Below the pieces are notes generated by a model. The model worked only from the letters and a program-made list of their open reading frames with translations, ran no database searches and had not been told where the DNA came from. Positions 23,651 through 33,770 of a stretch of DNA of 64,000 bases are shown here, piece by piece. Both the position numbers and the translations under genes were made by a program. Origin of the DNA: Parvibaculum sp. (GTDB lineage: Bacteria > Pseudomonadota > Alphaproteobacteria > Parvibaculales > Parvibaculaceae); assembly GCF_030651915.1 (NCBI RefSeq), contig NZ_JAUSBV010000010.1, positions 248,001-312,000 on the forward strand, read 5' to 3'. Position 1 is the stretch's first letter, and each line of letters opens with the position of its first letter.

Positions 23651-24406
23651 ATGACCGTTCGCCGCAGCCTTGCCTCGCTCGCCGCCATGCTCGGCCTGAC
23701 CTTCACGCTGGCCGGCGGTGTCGTGGCCAATCCATTGCCCGAGGCCCAGGCGGCCTATGATCGCGGTCTCGCGGCGCATCGGGCCGGCGACGTCGCCAGC
23801 GCGGTCATCGAATGGGAAGCGGCGGCGGAAGGCGGGCATACGGGTGCCGCATGGCTGCTGGCCAATCTCTACGACAAGGGTGTCGGCGGCGTCGTGCAGA
23901 ACGATGCGCGCGCCTATGAATATTACCTGCAGGCCGCGCGCGGCGGACAGCCGGAGGCCGCCTATCGGCTCGGCCTGATCTATCTCGAAGGCAATGAAGC
24001 AATCGGTCTCAAGCGCAACTATGTCGAGGCCTTGAAGTCCTTCGAGGTCGCGGCGCTTTTGCCGCGTGCCGACGCGCAATTTCAGCTCGGCATGATGCAC
24101 CGCAACGGCCTCGGCGTGCCGCTCGACCGCACCGAGGGCCTGCGCTGGATCATCCTCTCGGCGAAGAAGCGCTATTCACCGGCGCTGGCCGAGCTCGGCC
24201 GTATCTATTTCGAGGGCGAGGGCGTCGCCGCCGACCGCCTCCAGGGCTGGTCCTTTCTGATGCTCGCCAACCGCTTCGGCACTGCCGAAGAACGCCGCGC
24301 CGCCGACGAACTGTTCGAGAAATATGCCAACCGCATGAAGACCGGCGAACGCGAAAAGGCGCTCGAAATGGCCGATGCCTGGGTGGCGGCGAACAGCGGT
24401 TCGTGA
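23651..24406 (+). CDS. Secreted Sel1/TPR-repeat protein
   Basis: Signal peptide then repeats of the Sel1 type (GAAWLLANLYDKGVGGVVQNDARAYEYYLQAARGGQPEAAYRLGLIYLEG...). Confidence 0.85.
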   Translation: MTVRRSLASLAAMLGLTFTLAGGVVANPLPEAQAAYDRGLAAHRAGDVASAVIEWEAAAEGGHTGAAWLLANLYDKGVGGVVQNDARAYEYYLQAARGGQPEAAYRLGLIYLEGNEAIGLKRNYVEALKSFEVAALLPRADAQFQLGMMHRNGLGVPLDRTEGLRWIILSAKKRYSPALAELGRIYFEGEGVAADRLQGWSFLMLANRFGTAEERRAADELFEKYANRMKTGEREKALEMADAWVAANSGS

Positions 24407-24416
24407 GGGCGGCGGA

Positions 24417-24722
24417 TCAGGCCGTTTCCAGCTTTCTGATCCTGGCGATTTCCGCCTTCTTGACCTTGGCTTCCAGCTTCAAATCGTAGCCGGTCTGCAT
24501 GTTCATCCAGAGCTGCGGCGTCGTTCCGAAAAATTTCGACAGGCGCAGGGCGGTGTCCGGCGTGATCGCGGTCTTCTCGGTCACGACGCGTTCGATGCGC
24601 GTCCTCGGAACGCCCAATGCTTTTGCCAACGCGCCGGGGCTCATGCCCAGCGGCTGCAGATAAAGCTCTCGCAAGACCTCGCCCGGATGTACCGGCGGAA
24701 GAATATCGGTCGCCATGCTCAT
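24417..24722 (-). CDS. higA: HigA family addiction-module antitoxin (HTH)
   Basis: PPVHPGEVLRELYLQPLGMSPGALAKALGVPRTRIERVVTEKTAITPDTALRLSKFFGTTPQLWMNMQTGYDL; the tracked ORF start at 24743 is TTG, ATG at 24722 more likely. Confidence 0.92.
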   Translation of the reverse strand: MSMATDILPPVHPGEVLRELYLQPLGMSPGALAKALGVPRTRIERVVTEKTAITPDTALRLSKFFGTTPQLWMNMQTGYDLKLEAKVKKAEIARIRKLETA

Positions 24723-24743
24723 GCTTCCTTTGTCGCGGGACAA

Positions 24744-25025
24744 TTAGTGATAGTCCGCAATTTCAACATTCTCGGGACCGGCTTCACCCCAGATAAAACA
24801 GATTCTCCACTGCTTGTTGATGCGGATCGAATGCTGTCCCTCACGGTCTCCTGATAGTTTCTCGAGACGATTGCCGGGTGGCGAGCGAAGGTCGTTCAGT
24901 TCTTCCGCGTGGTGTAGCAATGTCAGCATCAACTGGGCGCGTCTCACGAGATCGCCCGGAAACCCTTTTCTGACGCTGCCGTCGGCGATCGAGGCCGTCA
25001 GCTTGTTCCTGTAGGACTGGATCAT
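24744..25025 (-). CDS. higB: HigB family toxin (RelE/ParE superfamily)
   Basis: MIQSYRNKLTASIADGSVRKGFPGDLVRRAQLMLTLLHHAEELNDLRSPPGNRLEKLSGDREGQHSIRINKQWRICFIWGEAGPENVEIADYH. Confidence 0.93.
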   Translation of the reverse strand: MIQSYRNKLTASIADGSVRKGFPGDLVRRAQLMLTLLHHAEELNDLRSPPGNRLEKLSGDREGQHSIRINKQWRICFIWGEAGPENVEIADYH

Positions 25026-25041
25026 TTCCGGGATCCTCGCG

Positions 25042-25098
25042 TGTATCATATCATGATACATTCGGATTTCAAGAGGAAATGTATCGTTGTGTGATACG
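25042..25098. promoter_or_regulatory. Two operator-like palindromes upstream of higBA
   Basis: 25042-25060 TGTATCAT-atc-ATGATACA (perfect 8-3-8) and 25080-25098 TGTATCGT-tgt-GTGATACG (imperfect 8-3-8), centres 38 bp apart, starting 17 bp upstream of higB. Confidence 0.75.
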
Positions 25099-25106
25099 GA
25101 GTGAGA

Positions 25107-25502
25107 TTACCCGAAAACTATCTTTTCCTCGCCCCACCAGAGCGGCGAGCGGGTGAAGTCGATGAATTTGGCCTCGTCCTCGTAAAGCTGCCGCCCCGCC
25201 TCGATGCCTTCGGGCGAGGCCAGCGCGGCGGCGAGCGCCTCGGCGCTCTCCCACCAGAGCTGCGCCACGCCGTCATAGATCGCCGGCGCCTTGTCGAGCC
25301 CGCCGCCGCGTACCTCGCGGATGCCGTCGCTCAAGCCCGCCTCCCAGGAGTGAAGCTGCACATAGCGTTTGATCCGCAGGGTCTCCCGGTGGCTCGCCAC
25401 CAGCGGCGCATGCTTGTTCCACCAGTAGTCCTGGAACGCGGCGAGGCTCAGCGCGGGCAGGCGGGTCAGGCAGAAGGTCAGGCAGAAGGTCAGTTTGATC
25501 AT
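25107..25502 (-). CDS. EthD domain-containing protein
   Basis: LAAFQDYWWNKHAPLVASHRETLRIKRYVQLHS...YDGVAQLWWESAEALAAALASPEG typical EthD/dimeric alpha-beta barrel. Confidence 0.8.
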   Translation of the reverse strand: MIKLTFCLTFCLTRLPALSLAAFQDYWWNKHAPLVASHRETLRIKRYVQLHSWEAGLSDGIREVRGGGLDKAPAIYDGVAQLWWESAEALAAALASPEGIEAGRQLYEDEAKFIDFTRSPLWWGEEKIVFG

Positions 25503-25605
25503 GGCGGTTCCTCAGCAGTTTGATTTGATGCCAGTATAGGCGAGGCGTTGGATACCGGCCGGAAAATCAACTGGAACCGGGCGAAGCAGGGGAACGAAAC
25601 AGATC

Positions 25606-27120
25606 ATGCGCATCGCCGTCGGCGGCTTCCAGCACGAGACCAATACCTTCGCGCCGTCCAAGGCCGACTATGCCGCTTTCGCCCAGGCCGATTCCTGGCC
25701 CGAATTGCAAAGCGGTCCGGACCTGCTGACCGCCTTTACCGGCATGAACGTGCCCGTCGCCGGTTTCATCGAGGCGGCGACGAAAGCCGGTCACACGCTC
25801 ATGCCGCTGGTCTGGTGTTCGGCGACGCCGTCGGCGCATGTCACCGAAGACGCCTTCGAGCGCATTGCCGCGATGATGCTCGACGCGCTTGAAGGTTCGG
25901 CGCCATACGACGCCGTCTATCTCGATCTTCACGGCGCAATGGTCACCGAACATCTCGACGATGGCGAGGGCGAGTTGCTGGCCCGCATCCGAGCCGCCAT
26001 CGGCCCCGACATTCCGCTGGTCGCCAGCCTCGACCTGCACGCCAATGTGACGCCCGTAATGGTCGCGCATGCCGACGCGTTGATCGCCTATCGCACCTAT
26101 CCCCATATCGACATGGCCGAGACCGGCGCCCGTGCGGCCGCGCATCTCGATCAAATCTTCGCCGGTCTGCCGCGTCAGGCCAAGGCCATGCGCAAACTCG
26201 ACTATCTGATCCCGCTGACCTCGCAATGCACGCTGATCGAGCCCGCGCAGCATCTCTATGCGCATCTCGCCAAACTCGAAGGCGCACTGCTCGGCAATGG
26301 CCGCGTCGGTTCGGTTTCCTTCACCACCGGCTTCCCGCCGGTCGACATTCCCGATTGCGGCCCCACCGTCATCGCCTATGGCGACACCGAGGCCGCGGCC
26401 GAAGCCGCCGCCGACCTGATCGCAAAGGAAGTCGTGGCGGCTGAACCGCGCTTTCGCGAAAAGCTTTGGAGCGCGCGCGAGGCGGTCGCCTATGCGATTG
26501 CCAATGCCGATGGCGGTCACGGCCCCATCGTGCTGGCCGACACGCAGGACAATCCCGGCGCCGGCGGCAATGGCGACACAATCGGCATTCTCGCCGAACT
26601 GATCGCGCAAGATGCGCCGCGCGCCGCACTGGGTGTGCTCTACGATCCCGAAAGCGCCGGCACGGCGGTCCAGGCGGGCGAGGGCGCCCGCGTCCGGCTC
26701 CTTCTCGGCGCGAAGACCGGCGGCGCGCCGGACGAGATGCCCATCGACGCCGAATTCGAAGTGGTGCGCATCACCGATGGCGAGTTTCTGGCGACCGGCC
26801 CCTTTTATGGCGGCTCGCGCATGTCGCTCGGGCCGACGGCGCGGCTCAGGATCGGCGGCGTCGAAATCGTCGTCGCCTCGCGCAAAGCTCAGTGTGCGGA
26901 TCGCGAAATGCTGCGCCACACCGGCATCGAGCCCGCCAATCTCGCCATTCTCGCGGTCAAGAGCTCCGTCCACTTCCGCGCCGATTTCGGGCCGATGGCG
27001 CGCGAGGTGCTGGTCGTCGAAAGCCCCGGCCCCAACATCGCCGATCTCTCGAAACTGCCCTACAAGCGCCTGCGCAAGGGCATCCGCGTCATGCCGATGG
27101 GAGAGGGGTTCGGGGGGTAG
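25606..27120 (+). CDS. M81 family metallopeptidase (MlrC-like)
   Basis: MRIAVGGFQHETNTFAPSKADYAAF...LDLHGAMVTEHLDDGEGELL...SLDLHANVTPVMV...RTYPHIDM...DTQDNPGAGGNGDT. Confidence 0.93.
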   Translation: MRIAVGGFQHETNTFAPSKADYAAFAQADSWPELQSGPDLLTAFTGMNVPVAGFIEAATKAGHTLMPLVWCSATPSAHVTEDAFERIAAMMLDALEGSAPYDAVYLDLHGAMVTEHLDDGEGELLARIRAAIGPDIPLVASLDLHANVTPVMVAHADALIAYRTYPHIDMAETGARAAAHLDQIFAGLPRQAKAMRKLDYLIPLTSQCTLIEPAQHLYAHLAKLEGALLGNGRVGSVSFTTGFPPVDIPDCGPTVIAYGDTEAAAEAAADLIAKEVVAAEPRFREKLWSAREAVAYAIANADGGHGPIVLADTQDNPGAGGNGDTIGILAELIAQDAPRAALGVLYDPESAGTAVQAGEGARVRLLLGAKTGGAPDEMPIDAEFEVVRITDGEFLATGPFYGGSRMSLGPTARLRIGGVEIVVASRKAQCADREMLRHTGIEPANLAILAVKSSVHFRADFGPMAREVLVVESPGPNIADLSKLPYKRLRKGIRVMPMGEGFGG

Positions 27121-27139
27121 GGGCGAAGGCCTTTCCCTT

Positions 27140-27311
27140 TTTCTCCACCCTCCCCCTGAGGGAGGGTCGAAATTAGCGAAGCGAATTTCGGGGAGGGGTA
27201 AGCGTCGAACCTCAACGCATAATCGAAAGCGCGCAATTTGCCGTAGGCGGAGAACCCCTCCCCAAACCGCTTGCAGCGGTTTGACCCTCCCACAGGGGGA
27301 GGGTAGAGAAA
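27140..27311. repeat. Structured intergenic repeat with inverted ends (paired REP/MITE-like)
   Basis: Left arm tttctccaccctccccctgagggagggtcga is inverted relative to right arm ttgaccctcccacagggggagggtagagaaa; nested ggggaggggt/acccctcccc; inner hairpins cgaaatt..aatttcg and aaaccgct..agcggttt. Confidence 0.8.
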
Positions 27312-27339
27312 GAGGAGGGCTGGAAATAGAATTCGGGCA

Positions 27340-28143
27340 CTACAACGCGCCCAACTCTCCCAGAAACCGCTTCGCAAGCTCAATGCGTAATCCCGCCTGC
27401 TCGATCTCCGTCATGTCCATGTTGAGCGCGAAGGCGAAAATCCGGTCGTCGCGTTCCGTCCAGCCGACAAACCAGCCGAGGCCGGGCTTGTCCTCGTAAA
27501 AGGCCCAGCCGGTTTTGCCGTAGAGCTTTGCGCCGTCGATCTCCTCGAGCAGTAAAATCTCGCGCACCAGCGCCTGGCTGCGGGTCGACAGCGGCAGGGC
27601 GTTTGTCGCCAGCGCGGCGACGAAGCGCGTCTGTTCAACCGCGTTGATTTCCAGCGGCCCGTCGAGCCAGAAACGGTCGACGACATCGCCGGGATCGGCA
27701 TTGCCGTAACCGAGCCGTTCCAGCATGCCGCGCATGCGCGTCAGGCCGATGCGGCGCGCCACTTCCTGATAGACCGGCACATTGGAGGCGCGGATCGCCT
27801 CGCGCATGCTCATATCCTTCTCCCACGCCTTGAAGGGCTGCGGCTCGCCGCCATAGGGGAGTACCTCGTCGACATCCGTCACGGCGCCGGTTTCGAGCGC
27901 GATCAGGCTGTTCGCGATCTTGAAGGTCGAGGCCGGAACGTAGCGGCGCTCCGCGCGCCCGCGATGGACGATCGTGGTTTCGTCCGTCTGCACATTCAGC
28001 AGAACGAAAGTACCGTTGACGCCCGCGGCCTCGAAGAAACGTCCGAGGTCGGGGCGCTCCTCCACACTGCGCGCCTGCGCACCCGCGAGCGCCGGCAGCA
28101 CGAGGAAAGCGGCAAGGATCGCAAGCATCCATCTGACGGGCAT
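27340..28143 (-). CDS. Class D (OXA-type) beta-lactamase
   Basis: Signal peptide; S-T-F-K active site (VPASTFKIANSLIALETG), SNV motif (RASNVPVYQEVARRIG), YGN (LGYGNAD), FWLDGPLEIN, KTG (LYGKTGWAF). Start at MPVRWML. Confidence 0.92.
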   Translation of the reverse strand: MPVRWMLAILAAFLVLPALAGAQARSVEERPDLGRFFEAAGVNGTFVLLNVQTDETTIVHRGRAERRYVPASTFKIANSLIALETGAVTDVDEVLPYGGEPQPFKAWEKDMSMREAIRASNVPVYQEVARRIGLTRMRGMLERLGYGNADPGDVVDRFWLDGPLEINAVEQTRFVAALATNALPLSTRSQALVREILLLEEIDGAKLYGKTGWAFYEDKPGLGWFVGWTERDDRIFAFALNMDMTEIEQAGLRIELAKRFLGELGAL

Positions 28144-28329
28144 ATGGGCTCCGGAACGGGACAAACAGGGGGGAAGCTTTGCTGGGGTTTATGGTGACAG
28201 TGGGGCCGTCAGTGGGCCGAACCCGGGCATCGGCGCCGAAACGCCATTTATGCATCGTTCCCTTCTTCACCGGGAATGCTGTGTCGAAGTTGTGCATTTT
28301 GAGGCAGGTGGTTTCTGCCGCTCCGTATT

Positions 28330-28425
28330 CGTCATTGCGAGCGAAACGAAGCAATCCAGAAGCCACGAGCGCAGAGCCTGCGGCTTCTGGATTGCTTCGT
28401 CGCGCTGGCGCTCCTCGCAATGACG
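28330..28425. repeat. Long imperfect palindromic intergenic repeat
   Basis: cgtcattgcgagcgaaacgaagcaatccagaagcc...ggcttctggattgcttcgtcgcgctggcgctcctcgcaatgacg; arms inverted, 'SLRAKRSNPE' type translation typical of such repeats. Confidence 0.85.
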
Positions 28426-28438
28426 ATCCATTTTTTCG

Positions 28439-28627
28439 TTACTCGTTCCGGTTGTCTTTGTCGACCTGCCGCGTCGTCTCCGGAAGAGATTTCCGACGAA
28501 GGGCGACATTGCCATCGGAGCGGATGAAGAACGTCACCCGATCTCCAGACCTCAAACGAAGGTACTCCCGGATTTCCAACGGAATCGTTATCCGCCCTTT
28601 GGTTGTAACGAGCGATTCTGTTTTCAT
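28439..28627 (-). CDS. AbrB/MazE/SpoVT family DNA-binding protein (antitoxin-like)
   Basis: MKTESLVTTKGRITIPLEIREYLRLRSGDRVTFFIRSDGNVALRRK; swapped-hairpin AbrB fold pattern. Confidence 0.85.
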   Translation of the reverse strand: MKTESLVTTKGRITIPLEIREYLRLRSGDRVTFFIRSDGNVALRRKSLPETTRQVDKDNRNE

Positions 28628-28981
28628 TCCTGTTATCCTCCTTGTCGGCTCAACGATCTTACTTTCGCTGGGAAGGATGTATCAACGCCATGTATTCGAC
28701 TTCGGTACTGCTGTGCTCGCGATCATCCAGCATACGGTATCCTCATCGCCGCTGCTCCCCGGGCGAAAGAGATTTGCCCCGGGGAATCACAAATCAGGCC
28801 GCCCGGGAACATGGAGCCGTAAGTCGGAAATCTGCGCTGCCGGTATGGTTCCCCGATATAGCCCTAAATGGGGATTGAGCGTCGCGCTGACAACTGGGGA
28901 TATCTTTTTCGGATGCTTTTTTCGCGCGCGCGCGAGCGGATCGCTGAACGCGCGCAGCAATGACGTCAGGACACTGCCGGA

Positions 28982-29395
28982 TCAGTTTTCGGTGGTGCCT
29001 TTTCTTTCGGGCAGTTCCGCATCGAAGCCGTGCATCCATGAAGGCCTGGAACCGACCCAGATCTGGAAGCTCGGCGGCATGGCTTCGGGATCGTCCAGCG
29101 AGGCTGCGGTCACGTCGATGCTTTTGCCGGCGTCCTTGAGATAGCGGAAGGCGATCTGCGTGCCGCAATCGCCGCAGAAACCGCGCTCGGCCAGATCCGA
29201 CGAGTTGCGGAATTTGAGCGCGCCCTGCGTCACACGGAAATGATCGCCGGTCACCGTGAACCAGGTGACGACCGGCGCGCCCGCCGCCCGCTGGCACATG
29301 CGGCAATGGCAATGGGCACAGCCCTTGACGCCGCCCGTGACTTCATAGCGCACTGCGCCGCAAAGGCAGCCGCCGGACATTGTTTCCTTCGTCAT
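28982..29395 (-). CDS. GFA family (CENP-V/GFA domain, glutathione-dependent formaldehyde-activating-like) protein
   Basis: GGCLCGAVRYEV, CAHCHCRMCQRAAGAPVVTWFTV, FCGDCGTQIAFR zinc-binding Cys pattern. Confidence 0.9.
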   Translation of the reverse strand: MTKETMSGGCLCGAVRYEVTGGVKGCAHCHCRMCQRAAGAPVVTWFTVTGDHFRVTQGALKFRNSSDLAERGFCGDCGTQIAFRYLKDAGKSIDVTAASLDDPEAMPPSFQIWVGSRPSWMHGFDAELPERKGTTEN

Positions 29396-29427
29396 CTCTC
29401 CTCCGTTGCGCTTCTGCCGCGCCGCTG

Positions 29428-29967
29428 TCAGGGCATGCGGGACGGTAGCTTGAAGGCCGCGCCATCGACGAAAAAATTTCCCTCGCCGCGATGATGGATG
29501 GCTTTCGGATTTTTCTGCTTCGGGTCGATCCAGGCCTCGACCACTTCCAGCATGAACAGATTGTAGCGATTGACCATGCGGGTATCGACGACCTTGCATT
29601 CGAGATTGGCGAAGCACTCGGCGATCAGCGGCGGCGCCACGCGGCGGGCGGGCAGGGGCGTCAGCCCGGAGGCCTCGAACTTGTCGATGTCGCGGCCCGA
29701 CACATTGCCGATCTTGACGACTGTTGCCGCCAGCTTGCGCGCCGGCAATGCGATCACGCATTCGCCGGTGGCGCGCAGGGCGGCGAAGCTGTGATTGGCA
29801 TTGCTGACCACGCAGGCGATTAGCGGCGGCTCGAACTCGACCATGGTCTGCCATGACATGGTCATCACATTGGCGCGGTCCTTCCGGGTCGTCGTCAGCA
29901 GGACCACCGGTCCCGGCTCCAGCAATTGATAGACCTTCGAAAGGGGCAGCTTTCGCATGGCGGTCAT
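29428..29967 (-). CDS. Flavin reductase family protein
   Basis: MTAMRKLPLSKVYQLLEPGPVVLLTTTRKDRANVMTMSWQTMVEFEPPLIACVVSNANHSFAALRATGECVIALP. Confidence 0.88.
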   Translation of the reverse strand: MTAMRKLPLSKVYQLLEPGPVVLLTTTRKDRANVMTMSWQTMVEFEPPLIACVVSNANHSFAALRATGECVIALPARKLAATVVKIGNVSGRDIDKFEASGLTPLPARRVAPPLIAECFANLECKVVDTRMVNRYNLFMLEVVEAWIDPKQKNPKAIHHRGEGNFFVDGAAFKLPSRMP

Positions 29968-29992
29968 CCCGGTTCGGTCGTTGCCTGCCTTG

Positions 29993-30421
29993 TCATGCAC
30001 GCCTCCGCTTCGGCGTCCGCGCCGGTGCTTCGTGTTCGGCCGACAGATCGTCGAGGATCGGGCAATGCGGGCGGTTGTCGCCGTGGCAGGTCGCGGCGAG
30101 CTTGCGCAGCGTATCGGCGACGGCCTGCATCTCGGCGATCTGCCGTTCGAGTTCGACGACATGGCCGAGTGCCAGTTTCTTGACCTCGGCGCTGTTGCGG
30201 TCGCCGTCGCGCCAGAGTCCGAGCAGCACCGTAATCCGCTCCATCGGAAAGCCCATCGTCCGCGCGCGCTTGATGAAGCGCAACACATGCAGGTCGTTTT
30301 CGCTGTAGACCCGATAGCCCGCCTCGCTGCGCGTCGCCGGATCGATCAGGCCGACGCTTTCATAGTAGCGGATCATCTTGGCCGAAACGCCCGAGGCCTT
30401 CGCCGCTTCGCCGATGTTCAT
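29993..30421 (-). CDS. cueR: Cu(I)-responsive MerR-family regulator (CueR)
   Basis: MNIGEAAKASGVSAKMIRYYESVGLIDPATRSEAGYRVYSENDLHVLRFIKRARTMGF; metal loop CHGDNRPHC (two Cys, 7-residue spacing) as in CueR. Confidence 0.92.
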   Translation of the reverse strand: MNIGEAAKASGVSAKMIRYYESVGLIDPATRSEAGYRVYSENDLHVLRFIKRARTMGFPMERITVLLGLWRDGDRNSAEVKKLALGHVVELERQIAEMQAVADTLRKLAATCHGDNRPHCPILDDLSAEHEAPARTPKRRRA

Positions 30422-30441
30422 GGTTCTGTTCCGATCCTCCC

Positions 30442-32784
<2,343 letters not shown>

Positions 32785-32814
32785 GGAAAGCTCCTCTGGT
32801 CCGGTGTCGGATCA

Positions 32815-32845
32815 GAGATAGGGCTTCCCATCATGGGAAGGTCAA
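32815..32845 (-). promoter_or_regulatory. CueR-type copA promoter/operator
   Basis: Minus strand TTGACC-TTCCCATGATGGGAAGCCC-TATCTC: 19-bp spacer containing the palindrome CTTCCCATGATGGGAAG (32824-32840). Confidence 0.85.
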
Positions 32846-32978
32846 GGGGCGGAATTTACCGGCGGCGGATGCGAGACGGGGATAAGTCGGGTTATCCCCG
32901 GGCACGAATTGCGGGATAAGTTCGCCCGAAGTCGGCTTGTGACAGTTTTATGACAGTTTTGTGACAGAGGGGGGTGTT

Positions 32979-33770
32979 TCAGCCCTTTTCGCTGTCGATT
33001 TCGACCCAGACGGGCACGTGGTCGGAGGGCTTTTCGCGGCCTCTGACATTGCGGTCGATATCGCAGGCCGTCAGGCGGTCGGCGGCTTGCGGCGACAGCA
33101 ACAGATGATCGATGCGGATGCCGTTGTCCTTTGCCCAGGCACCGGCCTGATAATCCCAGAAGGTGTAGCGGTGGGCTTCGGTGTGGCAGGCGCGGAAGGC
33201 ATCGGTCAGGCCGAGATTGATCAGCTCACGGAATTTGGCACGGGTTTCGGGCCGGAACAGCGCGTCATTGGCCCAGGCTTCCGGATCGTGCACGTCGTCG
33301 GCGGTCGGGATGACGTTGAAGTCGCCGGCGAGCACCAGCACTTCCTCATAGGCCAGCAGCTTATGCGCGTGGTCGATCAGGCGGTCCATCCAGTGCAGCT
33401 TGTATTCGAACTTGTCGGTGTCGACGGGATTGCCGTTCGGCAGGTAAATCGATCCGATCCTTATGGCGCCGCTACTTACCGACACGACGGCCTCGATGTA
33501 GCGCGCCTGTTCGTCGCTGTCGTCGCCGGGCAGGCCGGTTGTCACGTCCTCGAGCGGCAGCTTCGAAATGATCGCGACGCCATTATAGGTCTTCTGTCCA
33601 TGGACGGCGATGTTGTAGCCCAGCGCCTCGATCTCGCTGCGGGGAAAGGCGTCGTCGACGCATTTCAGTTCCTGCAGACAAACAATGTCGGGCGCGGCTT
33701 CGTTCAGCCATGCAATCAGGTTGGGCAGGCGGGCCTTGATCGAATTGACGTTGAAGGTCGCGATCTTCAT
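32979..33770 (-). CDS. xthA: Exodeoxyribonuclease III
   Basis: MKIATFNVNSIKARLPNLIAWLNEAAPDIVCLQELKC...VLAGDFNVIPTADDV...RIDHLLLSPQAADRL...PSDHVPVWVEI. Confidence 0.95.
   Translation of the reverse strand: MKIATFNVNSIKARLPNLIAWLNEAAPDIVCLQELKCVDDAFPRSEIEALGYNIAVHGQKTYNGVAIISKLPLEDVTTGLPGDDSDEQARYIEAVVSVSSGAIRIGSIYLPNGNPVDTDKFEYKLHWMDRLIDHAHKLLAYEEVLVLAGDFNVIPTADDVHDPEAWANDALFRPETRAKFRELINLGLTDAFRACHTEAHRYTFWDYQAGAWAKDNGIRIDHLLLSPQAADRLTACDIDRNVRGREKPSDHVPVWVEIDSEKG

Noticed and set aside
21809-24100. 763-aa minus-strand ORF
   Set aside because: Antisense to ilvD and the Sel1 gene; Arg/His/Asp/Gly-rich composition without domain motifs, typical of GC-rich shadow frames.
25567-26973. 468-aa minus-strand ORF
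   Set aside because: Antisense to the M81 peptidase gene; shadow ORF.
28690-28780. Short minus-strand frame ...MLDDREHSSTEVEYMALIHPSQRK as a toxin remnant
   Set aside because: Only about 24 codons before an upstream stop, no start context and no family match that I recognise.
28179-29144. 321-aa plus-strand ORF
   Set aside because: Runs through the palindromic repeat (SLRAKRSNPEA...RAGAPRND), AbrB antisense and noncoding gap; a repeat-derived artefact.
29396-29854. N-terminal extension of the GFA ORF
   Set aside because: Overlaps the flavin reductase gene in another frame; real start is the ATG at 29395 (MTKETMSGGCLCG).
29968-30288. N-terminal extension of the flavin reductase ORF
   Set aside because: Overlaps cueR out of frame; real start near 29958-29967.
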